Assembly: GCA_946222625.1 (NCBI GenBank)
Contig: CAMILJ010000145.1
Coordinates: 1 to 5,400 of the forward strand
Direction of reading: 5' to 3'
DNA length: 5,400 nucleotides
Source of the DNA: an uncultured Corynebacterium sp.
GTDB lineage: Bacteria; Actinomycetota; Actinomycetes; Mycobacteriales; Mycobacteriaceae
In this document: positions 1 to 5,101 of the stretch, piece by piece
Position numbering within the stretch: position 1 is the first letter of the stretch
Layout of the letters: every line of letters starts with the position of its first letter
Position numbers and translations under genes: made by a program
Notes under the pieces: generated by a model
What the model saw: only the letters and a program-made list of their open reading frames with translations
Told to the model about the DNA's origin: nothing
The model's database searches: none

Positions 1-838
1 TCATCAGCTGCGGGGCATTGAACTTCAGCGGGTCCTTCGCCAGCTTCGGGGCGAACTCTTCGAGCTGTTCCAAGGTGGCCAAAGAGCCGCGGGAAATGGT
101 GGAGCGGCCCAGTTTCGGTTCCGGGGAGATGACGTCGAACCACGCGGAGGAGTACGTGTAGTTGTGCTCCGAGCCATCGGAGTGGAAGGCGATGGTTTCC
201 TCGAGGTTATCCGTGCGGTCGGTATCCGCGATGAAGTAGGCGGTTTCCGTCTTCGTCATCTTGATCTTGGCGCGCAGGATGATGCCGGTCAGGCCCATGC
301 CGCCGACGGTGGCCCAGAAAAGATCGCTGTTTTCACCTTCCGGGGTCAGGTGCAGGACGCGGCCGTCGGCGACGAGCAGCTCCATGGAGGTGACGTGGTT
401 ACCAAAGGAACCGGCGGAGTGGTGGTTCTTGCCGTGGATATCCGGGCCGATAGCGCCGCCGATGGTGACCTGGCGGGTACCCGGCAGAACCGGAACCCAC
501 AGGCCGTAAGGCAGGGCGGCCTTCATGAGCTGGTCCAGGGTGACGCCACCGTCGACGTCGACAATGCCCGACTCCGGATCGATGGAGTGGATTTTGTTGA
601 GCGGTTGCATGTCGATGACGAGGCCACCGGCGTTCTGCGCGGGGTCACCGTAGGAGCGGCCCATACCGCGGGCGATGACGCCACGGCGCAGGTGGGAAGG
701 CTTATCAGCATTGTCCTCAGCCACCTGGGCGACGGCCGTCTTGATGACGTCGACGTCTGGGGTGGACAAAACGTGGGCGGTTGTCGCCGCCGTGCGGCCC
801 CAACCGTGGAGGGACTTCTCAGTAGTATGCAGTTCCAT
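1..838 (-). CDS. dprE1: Decaprenylphosphoryl-beta-D-ribose oxidase DprE1, N-terminal 279 residues (3' end outside window)
   Basis: Flavoenzyme that oxidises the C2 hydroxyl of decaprenylphosphoryl-ribose; with DprE2 it makes decaprenylphosphoryl-arabinose, the arabinose donor for arabinogalactan. Translating the minus strand gives a protein very close to mycobacterial DprE1 as I remember it. The FAD-binding fold shows RSYGD (61-65), a glycine-rich [14 protein letters not shown] (117-130), DIHGKNHH (133-140), SAGSFGNHV (141-149) and ATVGG.GLTG (176-185). H135 matches the histidine that binds FAD covalently in the M. tuberculosis enzyme (H132), and K137 matches K134. SSAWFD (230-235) starts the substrate domain. 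The catalytic-pocket cysteine (C387 in M. tuberculosis) would lie outside the window. The family is about 460 residues, so roughly 60% is present. The ATG at 836-838 follows a purine-rich AAAGAG (845-850) by 6 nt. Lysine and isoleucine codons are almost all AAG and ATC, suggesting good expression. Identification is near certain. Confidence 0.97.
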   Translation of the reverse strand, partial: MELHTTEKSLHGWGRTAATTAHVLSTPDVDVIKTAVAQVAEDNADKPSHLRRGVIARGMGRSYGDPAQNAGGLVIDMQPLNKIHSIDPESGIVDVDGGVTLDQLMKAALPYGLWVPVLPGTRQVTIGGAIGPDIHGKNHHSAGSFGNHVTSMELLVADGRVLHLTPEGENSDLFWATVGGMGLTGIILRAKIKMTKTETAYFIADTDRTDNLEETIAFHSDGSEHNYTYSSAWFDVISPEPKLGRSTISRGSLATLEQLEEFAPKLAKDPLKFNAPQLM

Positions 839-871
839 CTCTTACTCTTTGATTCGATGTGATGGGTCGGT

Positions 872-900
872 TTTATACACTACCTAGGCGATAGTGCCTG
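872..900 (-). promoter_or_regulatory. Candidate dprE1 promoter
   Basis: On the minus strand a TATAAA hexamer (872-877) lies 33 nt upstream of the dprE1 ATG, with TG directly before it. A poor -35 match, CAGGCA (895-900), sits at the standard 17-nt spacing. The predicted transcript start near 865 would give a leader of about 27 nt that contains the AAAGAG ribosome site. This is pattern matching only. Confidence 0.45.
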
Positions 901-941
901 TGGCGTGAGTGAAAACGTGAGATTAGGTACAAAAGCCAAGC

Positions 942-954
942 AAACGGAACGTTT
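942..954. promoter_or_regulatory. Candidate operator: AAACG-GAA-CGTTT dyad upstream of dprE1
   Basis: AAACG (942-946) and CGTTT (950-954) form a perfect 5-bp-arm dyad with a 3-nt centre. A third AAACG lies at 913-917, inside a longer inverted pair: TGAAAACGT (910-918) and ACGTTTTCA (949-957) are exact reverse complements. The group lies 70 bp or more upstream of the dprE1 -10 candidate, between the dprE1 start and the end of the 92-aa gene. This arrangement suits a repressor or activator with two sites. The regulator is unknown and AT-rich intergenic DNA gives such matches by chance fairly often. Confidence 0.3.
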
Positions 955-986
955 TCATTGCCTGTTTCTGTGGTTTTAGTTCGGAT

Positions 987-1265
987 TTAGTACAGATCCA
1001 TGATCTCGCGGATTTCTTCCGGCAATTCTTCCTGCGAGCTGATCTCCGGGCCTTCATAGGAACGCAGGATCTCATAGACGCGTCCGCGCGACGTGGAATC
1101 GAGGATAGGAAGTTCCTCGGCGATGAGACGCGTCATGAAATCATTGAGCGGCAGCGAGGTATGTTCGGTGGCCAGAAAGTGGCCGTGACGCTTGTCTTCC
1201 TCGGCGCGCTCATCTTGCGCTGCTCGCTGTGCCGGGGTGAGGTGCTCTTTTTTGGAGGAGTACAT
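987..1265 (-). CDS. Small charged protein of unknown function (92 aa)
   Basis: I do not recognise this protein. It is 92 residues with no signal peptide or membrane segment. The N-terminal third is strongly charged and probably helical (KKEHLTPAQRAAQDERAEED, residues 5-24). A mixed middle follows (LNDFMTRLIAEELPIL, 40-55). The C-terminus is acidic and ends in EEIREIMDLY (83-92). Good GC bias at third positions and no competing frame of similar quality support it as real. It is likely soluble and cytoplasmic. It lies on the dprE1 strand, 148 bp upstream of that gene, and is divergent from the membrane-protein gene across 36 bp. There is no convincing Shine-Dalgarno sequence; instead a TAGGCT hexamer sits 7 nt before the ATG, pointing to a leaderless mRNA. 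Confidence 0.75.
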   Translation of the reverse strand: MYSSKKEHLTPAQRAAQDERAEEDKRHGHFLATEHTSLPLNDFMTRLIAEELPILDSTSRGRVYEILRSYEGPEISSQEELPEEIREIMDLY

Positions 1266-1272
1266 GCACGGT

Positions 1273-1278
1273 AGCCTA
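1273..1278 (-). promoter_or_regulatory. Candidate -10 element for a leaderless transcript of the 92-aa gene
   Basis: The minus strand reads TAGGCT, then 7 nt (ACCGTGC), then the ATG. This TAnnnT-to-start spacing is what leaderless genes of corynebacteria and mycobacteria show, where transcription begins at the A of the start codon. No good -35 match is found at 16-18 nt. The hexamer sits inside the palindrome GGTAGcCTACC (1270-1280). Confidence 0.5.
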
Positions 1279-1302
1279 CCGCCCGCCTAAAGTGGGGCGG
1301 TA
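1277..1302. promoter_or_regulatory. Candidate operator: perfect inverted repeat in the divergent promoter region
   Basis: TACCGCCC (1277-1284) and GGGCGGTA (1295-1302) are exact reverse complements with a 10-nt spacer. The left arm touches the -10 candidate of the minus-strand gene, the spacer contains that of the plus-strand gene, and the right arm ends on the first base of that gene's ATG. A second 11-bp palindrome, GGTAGcCTACC (1270-1280), overlaps the left arm. A protein bound here could silence both promoters. Alternatively the repeat forms only a hairpin or is a GC-rich coincidence. Confidence 0.4.
1288..1293 (+). promoter_or_regulatory. Candidate -10 element for a leaderless transcript of the membrane-protein gene
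   Basis: TAAAGT is followed by 8 nt (GGGGCGGT) and the ATG at 1302. The purine run could be read as a weak ribosome site, but its distance and sequence are poor, so a leaderless start is favoured. There is no clear -35. Confidence 0.4.
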
Positions 1303-1724
1303 TGACTTCTCCCAAGCAAGACAATTATGCGCTGGATGACACCCTTGCCGGACGCATCACCCAAGCTGTGGCCGTGGGCATCATGACCGCGTTCCCTGAC
1401 TGGATCAAGAATAAGACTGCGCTCGTTTTCGCCTATGTGCTGTCCTTCCTCGGATTCGGCGCGCTTGTGGCTATCACTAATGCAGAGAGCCACGAGGGTC
1501 AGCCGGAGCCGGAGACTCCTGATGTCCCCGTGTGGGCCATCCCGGTTGCCTTCGCCATTCTGGTGCTTGGTGGATGGATCACCATAAAGACTGAGCAGAG
1601 CGTGGTCCGATTTATTCGCCGCCGCGGGGCGGCACAACCCTGGACGGTATGGGGCGGAATTAGTGCTGCCATCGTCCTCATCCTTAGCGAGCTTGAAGCA
1701 CGCGAGCTCACCGCGCGTAACTAA
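1302..1724 (+). CDS. Three-segment membrane protein of unknown function (140 aa)
   Basis: I cannot place this protein in a named family. Hydrophobicity by eye gives three membrane segments: about 40-58 (ALVFAYVLSFLGFGALVAI), 76-95 (VPVWAIPVAFAILVLGGWIT) and 114-130 (WTVWGGISAAIVLILSE). A polar, proline- and glutamate-rich loop (61-75) separates the first two. A basic stretch, VRFIRRRGA (102-110), lies between the second and third and is probably cytoplasmic by the positive-inside rule. A 39-residue N-terminal region is partly amphipathic (ITQAVAVGIMTAFPDWIKNK, 19-38). No catalytic motif is visible. It is divergent from the 92-aa gene, and 20 bp separate its stop from the next start on the same strand. 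The third-position GC pattern supports real coding. A role near the cell wall is only suggested by its neighbours. Confidence 0.85.
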   Translation: MTSPKQDNYALDDTLAGRITQAVAVGIMTAFPDWIKNKTALVFAYVLSFLGFGALVAITNAESHEGQPEPETPDVPVWAIPVAFAILVLGGWITIKTEQSVVRFIRRRGAAQPWTVWGGISAAIVLILSELEARELTARN

Positions 1725-1731
1725 AAATGCG

Positions 1732-1737
1732 TATGGT
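1732..1737 (+). promoter_or_regulatory. Candidate -10 element that decides the start of the PRiA4-like gene
   Basis: TATGGT is followed by exactly 7 nt (GGGGCAC) and the ATG at 1745-1747. Two earlier in-frame ATGs (1727 and 1733) lie upstream of, or within, this hexamer and so would not be in a leaderless transcript. The GGTGGGG at 1736-1741 could instead serve as a weak ribosome site for the same ATG. Both readings favour 1745. Confidence 0.5.
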
Positions 1738-1744
1738 GGGGCAC

Positions 1745-2611
1745 ATGAGCTCACAGGTCACAGATTTGGCGCAGGTCCGCGCCAGTCGTGGTGAAACCCT
1801 CCTGTGCCAGGTATCCAATGTTCGCGCAGAAGCCGAGGTGCACCGCCAGATCGGTTTCTCTGACGCGCTCACGTTGGAAGAGCTCCACCACATTCTTGAA
1901 ATCTGCTTCGGGCTGCCCCAAGAGGATTCACCGTGGCACTTCTTTGAGCACACAGATGCCCGCGGCCAGCGCATCGATCCGAGCCACACCGTGCGTGAAT
2001 TCTTGAGCCGCGAAGGCGAGCAGGTCGATTACGCTTGGGGGCTGTGGGACTTCGAGATCGTCGTGGTGGAGACCTACCCGCGCGATAGCGGGACGCCGGA
2101 AGCCCTGTGCGTGGGCGGTTCCGGTTCTTTCCAGACTCCTTTTGATCTCACCGCCGTGAATGCGGAGCTCACGGGCCAGGAAACCATCGATGAGGTGTTG
2201 GATCTTGTCATTAGTCCCGTCCGCGCGCTGATTGAGAGAACCCGTCTCTATGACTTCGTTCCGCTCCTCCAAGCGCTGGATTTGAAGCGTGAGGTAAGCA
2301 TTGATGCTGAGGTGTTTCGCCAGCTGCGCACCTTGCCGCGTGAGGTGACGAATGAGGGCAAGGATGCTTTCTGGTCCATGGCTTTGGCACTGTCCTGCAT
2401 GGGCGGGCGCGAGTTGACCGATTCCGTCGTAGAGACCGCCATGGCGGCGCTGGGCTGGGTCGACGATGACGGTGAGGAATTACGCGGTTCGGCGATTCGG
2501 GAGCTGTGCTCGGCTTCCCTTAAGGTGCTTTCTTCTCTCGGCGCCTATGGTGACAACGCCGTCGCGCCCGTGGACCGCCTGGACATTTACCGCGCCCTTA
2601 TCCGCGGGTAG
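1745..2611 (+). CDS. PRiA4_ORF3-like domain protein, function unknown (288 aa)
   Basis: The N-terminal half resembles the plasmid pRiA4b ORF-3 family (Pfam PRiA4_ORF3). It has RQIGFSDALTLEELHHILEI (34-53), which matches the family's 'tl.dLH..I...fG' helix. WHFFEHTD (64-71) stands in the 'HLheF' position. VDYAWGLWDFEIVVVE (94-109) matches 'Y.YDFGD.W...i.lE', with the D/H positions partly replaced. PEALCVGG (118-125) matches the 'P.ci.G' turn. The C-terminal part (about 145-288) is alpha-helical and unrecognised, with RTLPREV and LSSLGAYGD segments. The protein is probably soluble. The biochemical role of the family is not known. Start 1745 is chosen from the promoter spacing; ATGs at 1727 and 1733 would add 6 or 4 residues. 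It lies 20 bp after the membrane-protein gene and 11 bp before the first GtrA gene. The family assignment is from memory of motifs, so it is moderate. Confidence 0.85.
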   Translation: MSSQVTDLAQVRASRGETLLCQVSNVRAEAEVHRQIGFSDALTLEELHHILEICFGLPQEDSPWHFFEHTDARGQRIDPSHTVREFLSREGEQVDYAWGLWDFEIVVVETYPRDSGTPEALCVGGSGSFQTPFDLTAVNAELTGQETIDEVLDLVISPVRALIERTRLYDFVPLLQALDLKREVSIDAEVFRQLRTLPREVTNEGKDAFWSMALALSCMGGRELTDSVVETAMAALGWVDDDGEELRGSAIRELCSASLKVLSSLGAYGDNAVAPVDRLDIYRALIRG

Positions 2612-2614
2612 AGT
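2586..2614 (+). promoter_or_regulatory. Candidate promoter of the tandem GtrA genes
   Basis: TTTACC (2586-2591) and TAGAGT (2609-2614) are separated by exactly 17 nt, and the GTG start follows 8 nt after the -10. The TAG of the -10 is also the stop codon of the preceding gene, so the whole promoter lies in the end of that coding region. No Shine-Dalgarno sequence precedes the GTG, which again suggests a leaderless message starting at the G of GTG or close to it. Confidence 0.5.
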
Positions 2615-2622
2615 ATTTCGCC

Positions 2623-3033
2623 GTGACTGAACCTACTTCTAGCATGAAGACCCAACTCGTGCGCTTCGTGTCCGTCGGTGTTTTCACCGCGGCGATTGAT
2701 TACGGCCTGACCCTCTTCCTTACCTACTTGGGTCTGCATCGCTCCCTGGCGAAGGCGATTGGCTGGGTCTTCGGCACCATCGCCGCCTATGTGGCCAATG
2801 CCCGGTGGACTTTTGGTGCCCAAGTGTCTGGTCGCACCGCCGGTGCCGTGGGCTTGCTGTACCTGTCCACCTTTGCAGTGCAAAATTTCTTGTATTGGGT
2901 GCTTAACGCCCCACTGATCAGCTTGGGCTTCGAAGGCGCGGTCAAGGACACCATCGCCTTCGTCATCGCACAGGGCGTTGCCACGGTGACCAATTTCGCC
3001 ATTCAGCGCGCCTTCATCTTCAAAGGAAAGTAA
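2623..3033 (+). CDS. GtrA-family membrane protein, first of a tandem pair (136 aa)
   Basis: Small four-helix membrane protein of the GtrA family, whose members assist polyprenyl-phosphate-linked sugar transfer. The M. tuberculosis homologue near dprE1 (Rv3789) was first proposed to flip decaprenyl-phospho-arabinose and later to recruit arabinosyltransferases. Membrane segments lie near 12-35, 41-62, 74-95 and 108-128. Family signatures are visible: VRFVSVGVFTAAIDYGLT (13-30), GTIAAYVANARWTF (51-64) and the C-terminal AFVIAQG.AT..NF.IQR..IF (112-133). The length is normal. The start is a GTG placed 8 nt after TAGAGT; the next methionine (residue 8) would leave the first helix intact, so it remains an alternative. 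It ends 2 bp before a second GtrA gene and probably shares its message. Whether it serves arabinose, galactan or another lipid-linked glycan is inference. Confidence 0.92.
   Translation: MTEPTSSMKTQLVRFVSVGVFTAAIDYGLTLFLTYLGLHRSLAKAIGWVFGTIAAYVANARWTFGAQVSGRTAGAVGLLYLSTFAVQNFLYWVLNAPLISLGFEGAVKDTIAFVIAQGVATVTNFAIQRAFIFKGK
3022..3027 (+). promoter_or_regulatory. Ribosome binding site of the second GtrA gene
   Basis: AAAGGA lies inside the last codons of the first GtrA gene, 8 nt before the ATG at 3036. It is one of the few clear Shine-Dalgarno sites in the window and implies translational coupling of the two GtrA genes, which have only CT between stop and start. Confidence 0.7.
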
Positions 3034-3035
3034 CT

Positions 3036-3482
3036 ATGGCCGAACGCCTCTCTCGGTCGAATTCCCTGCAGGCGCAGGGCGCGAAGTTCGCGATCACGGG
3101 AGCCATTGCCGCGCTTATCGACGTCTCCCTGACCTGGCTCTTTCAAATTGGCTTAGGGGTGCTTGGCGACGTAGCCTCGCGGACCGTTGGCTTTGCCGCC
3201 GGCACCTTGGTGGCTTATTTATTGAATCGGCGGTGGACCTTCAACGCGCGGGCATCGAAGCGCCGTTTTGCTGCCGTGTTTGCCACTTACGCCATGACCT
3301 ATGCGATCAACATTCTGCTGTATCGCTGGGCCTTCTCCTTCTTTGATCACACGCTGGACTGGCCTTCGTCTTGGGCGTTGGCGGTGGCTTTCGTCATTGC
3401 CCAGGGCACAGCAACGCTGATTAATTTCTTTGTGCAGCGGTGGGTGATTTTCCGCAGCACGCGCAAGTCCTTTGAGGTTTAG
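3036..3482 (+). CDS. GtrA-family membrane protein, second of a tandem pair (148 aa)
   Basis: Second GtrA-like protein, clearly related to the first. Shared landmarks are KFAITGAIAALIDVSLT (17-33), GTLVAYLLNRRWTF (56-69) and AFVIAQGTATLINFFVQR (118-135) followed by WVIFR. Four membrane segments lie near 17-40, 46-65, 78-98 and 113-133. It has a longer polar N-terminus (MAERLSRSNSLQAQG), a basic loop after helix 2 (RASKRR, 72-77) and a short basic tail. The NRRWTF form is nearer the general GtrA consensus than the NARWTF of its neighbour. The two may form a heteromer or serve different lipid-linked sugars. Translation is probably coupled through the upstream AAAGGA. Its TAG stop overlaps the glfT1 stop on the other strand. 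The family call is firm; the substrate is unknown. Confidence 0.92.
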   Translation: MAERLSRSNSLQAQGAKFAITGAIAALIDVSLTWLFQIGLGVLGDVASRTVGFAAGTLVAYLLNRRWTFNARASKRRFAAVFATYAMTYAINILLYRWAFSFFDHTLDWPSSWALAVAFVIAQGTATLINFFVQRWVIFRSTRKSFEV

Positions 3483-4393
3483 GGCCGGCGGAAGTCTTCC
3501 TTGCGTCCGCGGTTGTGCAGGCGCAGCCATTCCATGAATCCCTTCACGTCATGCTGTTGGACTAGGAAGAACCAGCCGAAACGCGCGAATTCCTGTGGCA
3601 GGAGCTTGCGCATGCCGCGCTGCCACAGAAGGTAGCCGCGGTTGCGGTAGGTGAAAAAGCGCTTGAACTCACCCTCTGGGTATTGCGTGTGCATTTTGCC
3701 GCCGAGGATGGGCTTGAACTCATCGGAGCCATCCGGGTGCAGGTAGCTGGTGGTCAGCGCGGTGCCAAAGCTCAAGCCCGAGTTAACTAGGCGGCGGTGG
3801 TACTCCACTTCATCGCCACGGATGAACAGGCGGTAGTCCGGCACGCCGATGATCTCCATGGCTTCTGCGGAGATGAGCGCCCCGTTGAAGAGGGAGGCAA
3901 TGCCGGGGAGGAAATCACCTTCCAGCTCGCTCATGTAGCGACGCCACACCAGGCCCTGGCGCAGGGGGAAAGCGAGTTTGGCTGGCTCGTCGATGTTGCA
4001 CACGGCGGGGGAGACTTCGTGGAGGCTGTTGTTTTCCGCAACTCGGTAGAGCTCCTCCAGCACGTGATGGTCGGCGGGGCGTCCGTCATCATCCGCGCAC
4101 CACACCGCATCCGCGCCTAGGGCGAGCGCGGTGAGGAATCCCAATGCAAAACCGCCCGCGCCACCAAGGTTGGTTTCAGAAGGCACGTAGACGCCGCGCT
4201 CGCCGGCCAGCTCGTGGAGGAGATCCTCTACGGCTTGTTCCGCACCGTTATCCACCACGATCACCCACTGCACCGGGTGTGTTTGGTTCACCACCTGTTC
4301 AAGGGAGGCGCGCAGCAGCTCCACGCGCTGGTGGGTGACGATCACAGCGGCCGTTGTACCGGCCTGGGACAGAGTGGCAGTCATGCGTTCCAT
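3479..4393 (-). CDS. glfT1: Galactofuranosyltransferase GlfT1 (304 aa)
   Basis: Family 2 glycosyltransferase that uses UDP-galactofuranose to add the first two Galf residues to decaprenyl-diphospho-GlcNAc-Rha, starting the galactan of arabinogalactan at the cytoplasmic face of the membrane. The sequence follows the GT-A fold: AAVIVTHQR (15-23), VIVVDNG (44-50), NLGGAGGFALG (75-85), and the metal-binding DDD at 101-103 in CADDDG. Then come SPAVCNIDEPAKLAFPLR (128-145), GLVWRR, LPGIASLFNGAL (162-173), LFIRGDE (189-195, likely catalytic base region), YLHPDGSDEFKPIL (217-230) and FFTYRNRGY (246-254). These match mycobacterial GlfT1 (Rv3782, also about 304 residues) almost block for block. The ATG at 4393 gives MERMTATL; an ATG three codons later (4384) is equally possible. 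It converges on the second GtrA gene and is divergent from the acetyltransferase gene across 33 bp. Confidence 0.97.
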   Translation of the reverse strand: MERMTATLSQAGTTAAVIVTHQRVELLRASLEQVVNQTHPVQWVIVVDNGAEQAVEDLLHELAGERGVYVPSETNLGGAGGFALGFLTALALGADAVWCADDDGRPADHHVLEELYRVAENNSLHEVSPAVCNIDEPAKLAFPLRQGLVWRRYMSELEGDFLPGIASLFNGALISAEAMEIIGVPDYRLFIRGDEVEYHRRLVNSGLSFGTALTTSYLHPDGSDEFKPILGGKMHTQYPEGEFKRFFTYRNRGYLLWQRGMRKLLPQEFARFGWFFLVQQHDVKGFMEWLRLHNRGRKEDFRRP

Positions 4394-4410
4394 TGTGCCA
4401 CCCGTGATGA

Positions 4411-4437
4411 GTTATACGATGCTGCCATGGCTGTAAA
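4411..4437 (-). promoter_or_regulatory. Candidate glfT1 promoter overlapping the acetyltransferase promoter
   Basis: The minus strand has TATAAC (4411-4416), 17 nt before the glfT1 ATG, and TTTACA (4432-4437) upstream with a short 15-nt gap. A start near 4404 would give a leader of about 10 nt containing GGGTGG. The -10 shares two bases with the plus-strand TACGAT, so the two promoters would compete for polymerase. Confidence 0.35.
4415..4420 (+). promoter_or_regulatory. Candidate -10 element for a leaderless acetyltransferase transcript
   Basis: TACGAT is followed by 6 nt (GCTGCC) and the ATG at 4427. A TTG-starting hexamer (TTGTGC, 4393-4398) lies 16 nt upstream. No Shine-Dalgarno sequence is present. 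This supports the ATG at 4427 rather than the long in-frame opening that begins inside glfT1. Confidence 0.45.
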
Positions 4438-5020
4438 AAGCATCGAAGATATGTGGGCTCCATTCAAACTCACTGTGCGGGTCGGCGAGCTGTCCCTGCG
4501 GGTGCTGCGTGATAGTGACATCGCTGCCATCCACGGTGTTAGCGCCGCTGAGATTTTCGGCGAACCGCTTCCGGAGTACACGTTCCCGTGGTTGAAGGAG
4601 AAGCCGGACCCGAGCTTCCGGTGGGCGCACCGCGCGCAGATGTCCCCGGAAGAATGGTCGCTCGATTTTGGCGTGCACCTTGATGGTGAGGTTATCGGCT
4701 CGGTGGATCTGCGAGCTCAGAGTTTCTCCGATAACCATGAGGTCGTAACCGGATCGTGGATCTACCACCGCTACCAGGGCCGCGGTATTGGTACGCAGAT
4801 CCGCCACGCCGTTGCGGTCTTCTGCTTTGATTACCTGGGTGCGCATCGGTTGCGCTCAGAATGGGAGCCGGGGAACGAGGCGTCCCAGGCTGTATCGCGC
4901 AAGCTGGGCTATGCCATTGACGGCAACAAGGCGGTGCTGTGCAAAGAGGATTACCAGCCGGGGCCGAAAGTGACTGTGGCCGGCATGAGCCAAGAACTGC
5001 GCGAGATGCTCGGGGCGTGA
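4427..5020 (+). CDS. GNAT-family N-acetyltransferase, RimJ/RimL type (197 aa)
   Basis: Cytoplasmic acetyl-CoA-dependent acetyltransferase of the group resembling ribosomal-protein acetyltransferases RimJ/RimL. It starts with a beta strand and R-x-L-R-D-S-D (25-31, LRVLRDSD), typical of these proteins. WSLDFGVHLDGEVIGSVDLR (77-96) makes the central strands. The acetyl-CoA pyrophosphate loop is YQGRGIGTQIRHAV (116-129; Q-x-x-G-x-G). GAHRLRSEWEPGNEASQAVS (138-157) and RKLGY (158-162) form the remaining GNAT core, with the asparagine N150 that is conserved in this group. The substrate cannot be told: a protein N-terminus, an antibiotic or a small metabolite are all possible. The open frame extends upstream to 4214 inside glfT1, but MAVKSIEDMW is the likely N-terminus given promoter spacing and normal family length. 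It is on the opposite strand between glfT1 and the Wzt gene. Confidence 0.9.
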   Translation: MAVKSIEDMWAPFKLTVRVGELSLRVLRDSDIAAIHGVSAAEIFGEPLPEYTFPWLKEKPDPSFRWAHRAQMSPEEWSLDFGVHLDGEVIGSVDLRAQSFSDNHEVVTGSWIYHRYQGRGIGTQIRHAVAVFCFDYLGAHRLRSEWEPGNEASQAVSRKLGYAIDGNKAVLCKEDYQPGPKVTVAGMSQELREMLGA

Positions 5021-5036
5021 GGTGCCCTACGTGACG

Positions 5037-5073
5037 AAGTTCTTGCCGGCTATTCAAGATCTGGCCAGAACTT
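5037..5073. terminator. Candidate hairpin between the convergent acetyltransferase and Wzt genes
   Basis: AAGTTCTTGCC (5037-5047) can pair with GGCCAGAACTT (5063-5073): 10 of 11 positions match around a 15-nt loop. It lies 17 nt after the acetyltransferase stop and 29 bp from the end of the Wzt gene, where a two-way terminator is expected. There is no T-tract on either strand beyond a TTT at the stem edge, so termination strength is doubtful. Confidence 0.35.
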
Positions 5074-5101
5074 TGGCAACTAGGGCAGTAGGAACAGAAA
5101 C

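Noticed and set aside
164..862. Open frame of 232 codons on the plus strand
   Set aside because: It is antisense to dprE1, whose minus-strand translation matches a known enzyme throughout. Long opposite frames are expected in GC-rich genes.
1287..1754. Open frame of 155 codons on the minus strand
   Set aside because: It lies antisense to the membrane-protein gene and crosses the starts of two genes. Its composition is not protein-like and it has no promoter or ribosome site.
1928..2272. Open frame of 114 codons on the minus strand
   Set aside because: It lies wholly inside the PRiA4-like gene on the other strand, with no supporting start signals or recognisable protein motif.
4214..4426. 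Upstream extension of the acetyltransferase frame
   Set aside because: These codons are antisense to the start of glfT1, and the extension does not resemble a GNAT N-terminus. The ATG at 4427 has a well-placed -10 and gives a normal family length.
4412..4846. Open frame of 144 codons on the minus strand
   Set aside because: It is a shadow of the acetyltransferase gene, which has clear GNAT motifs on the plus strand.
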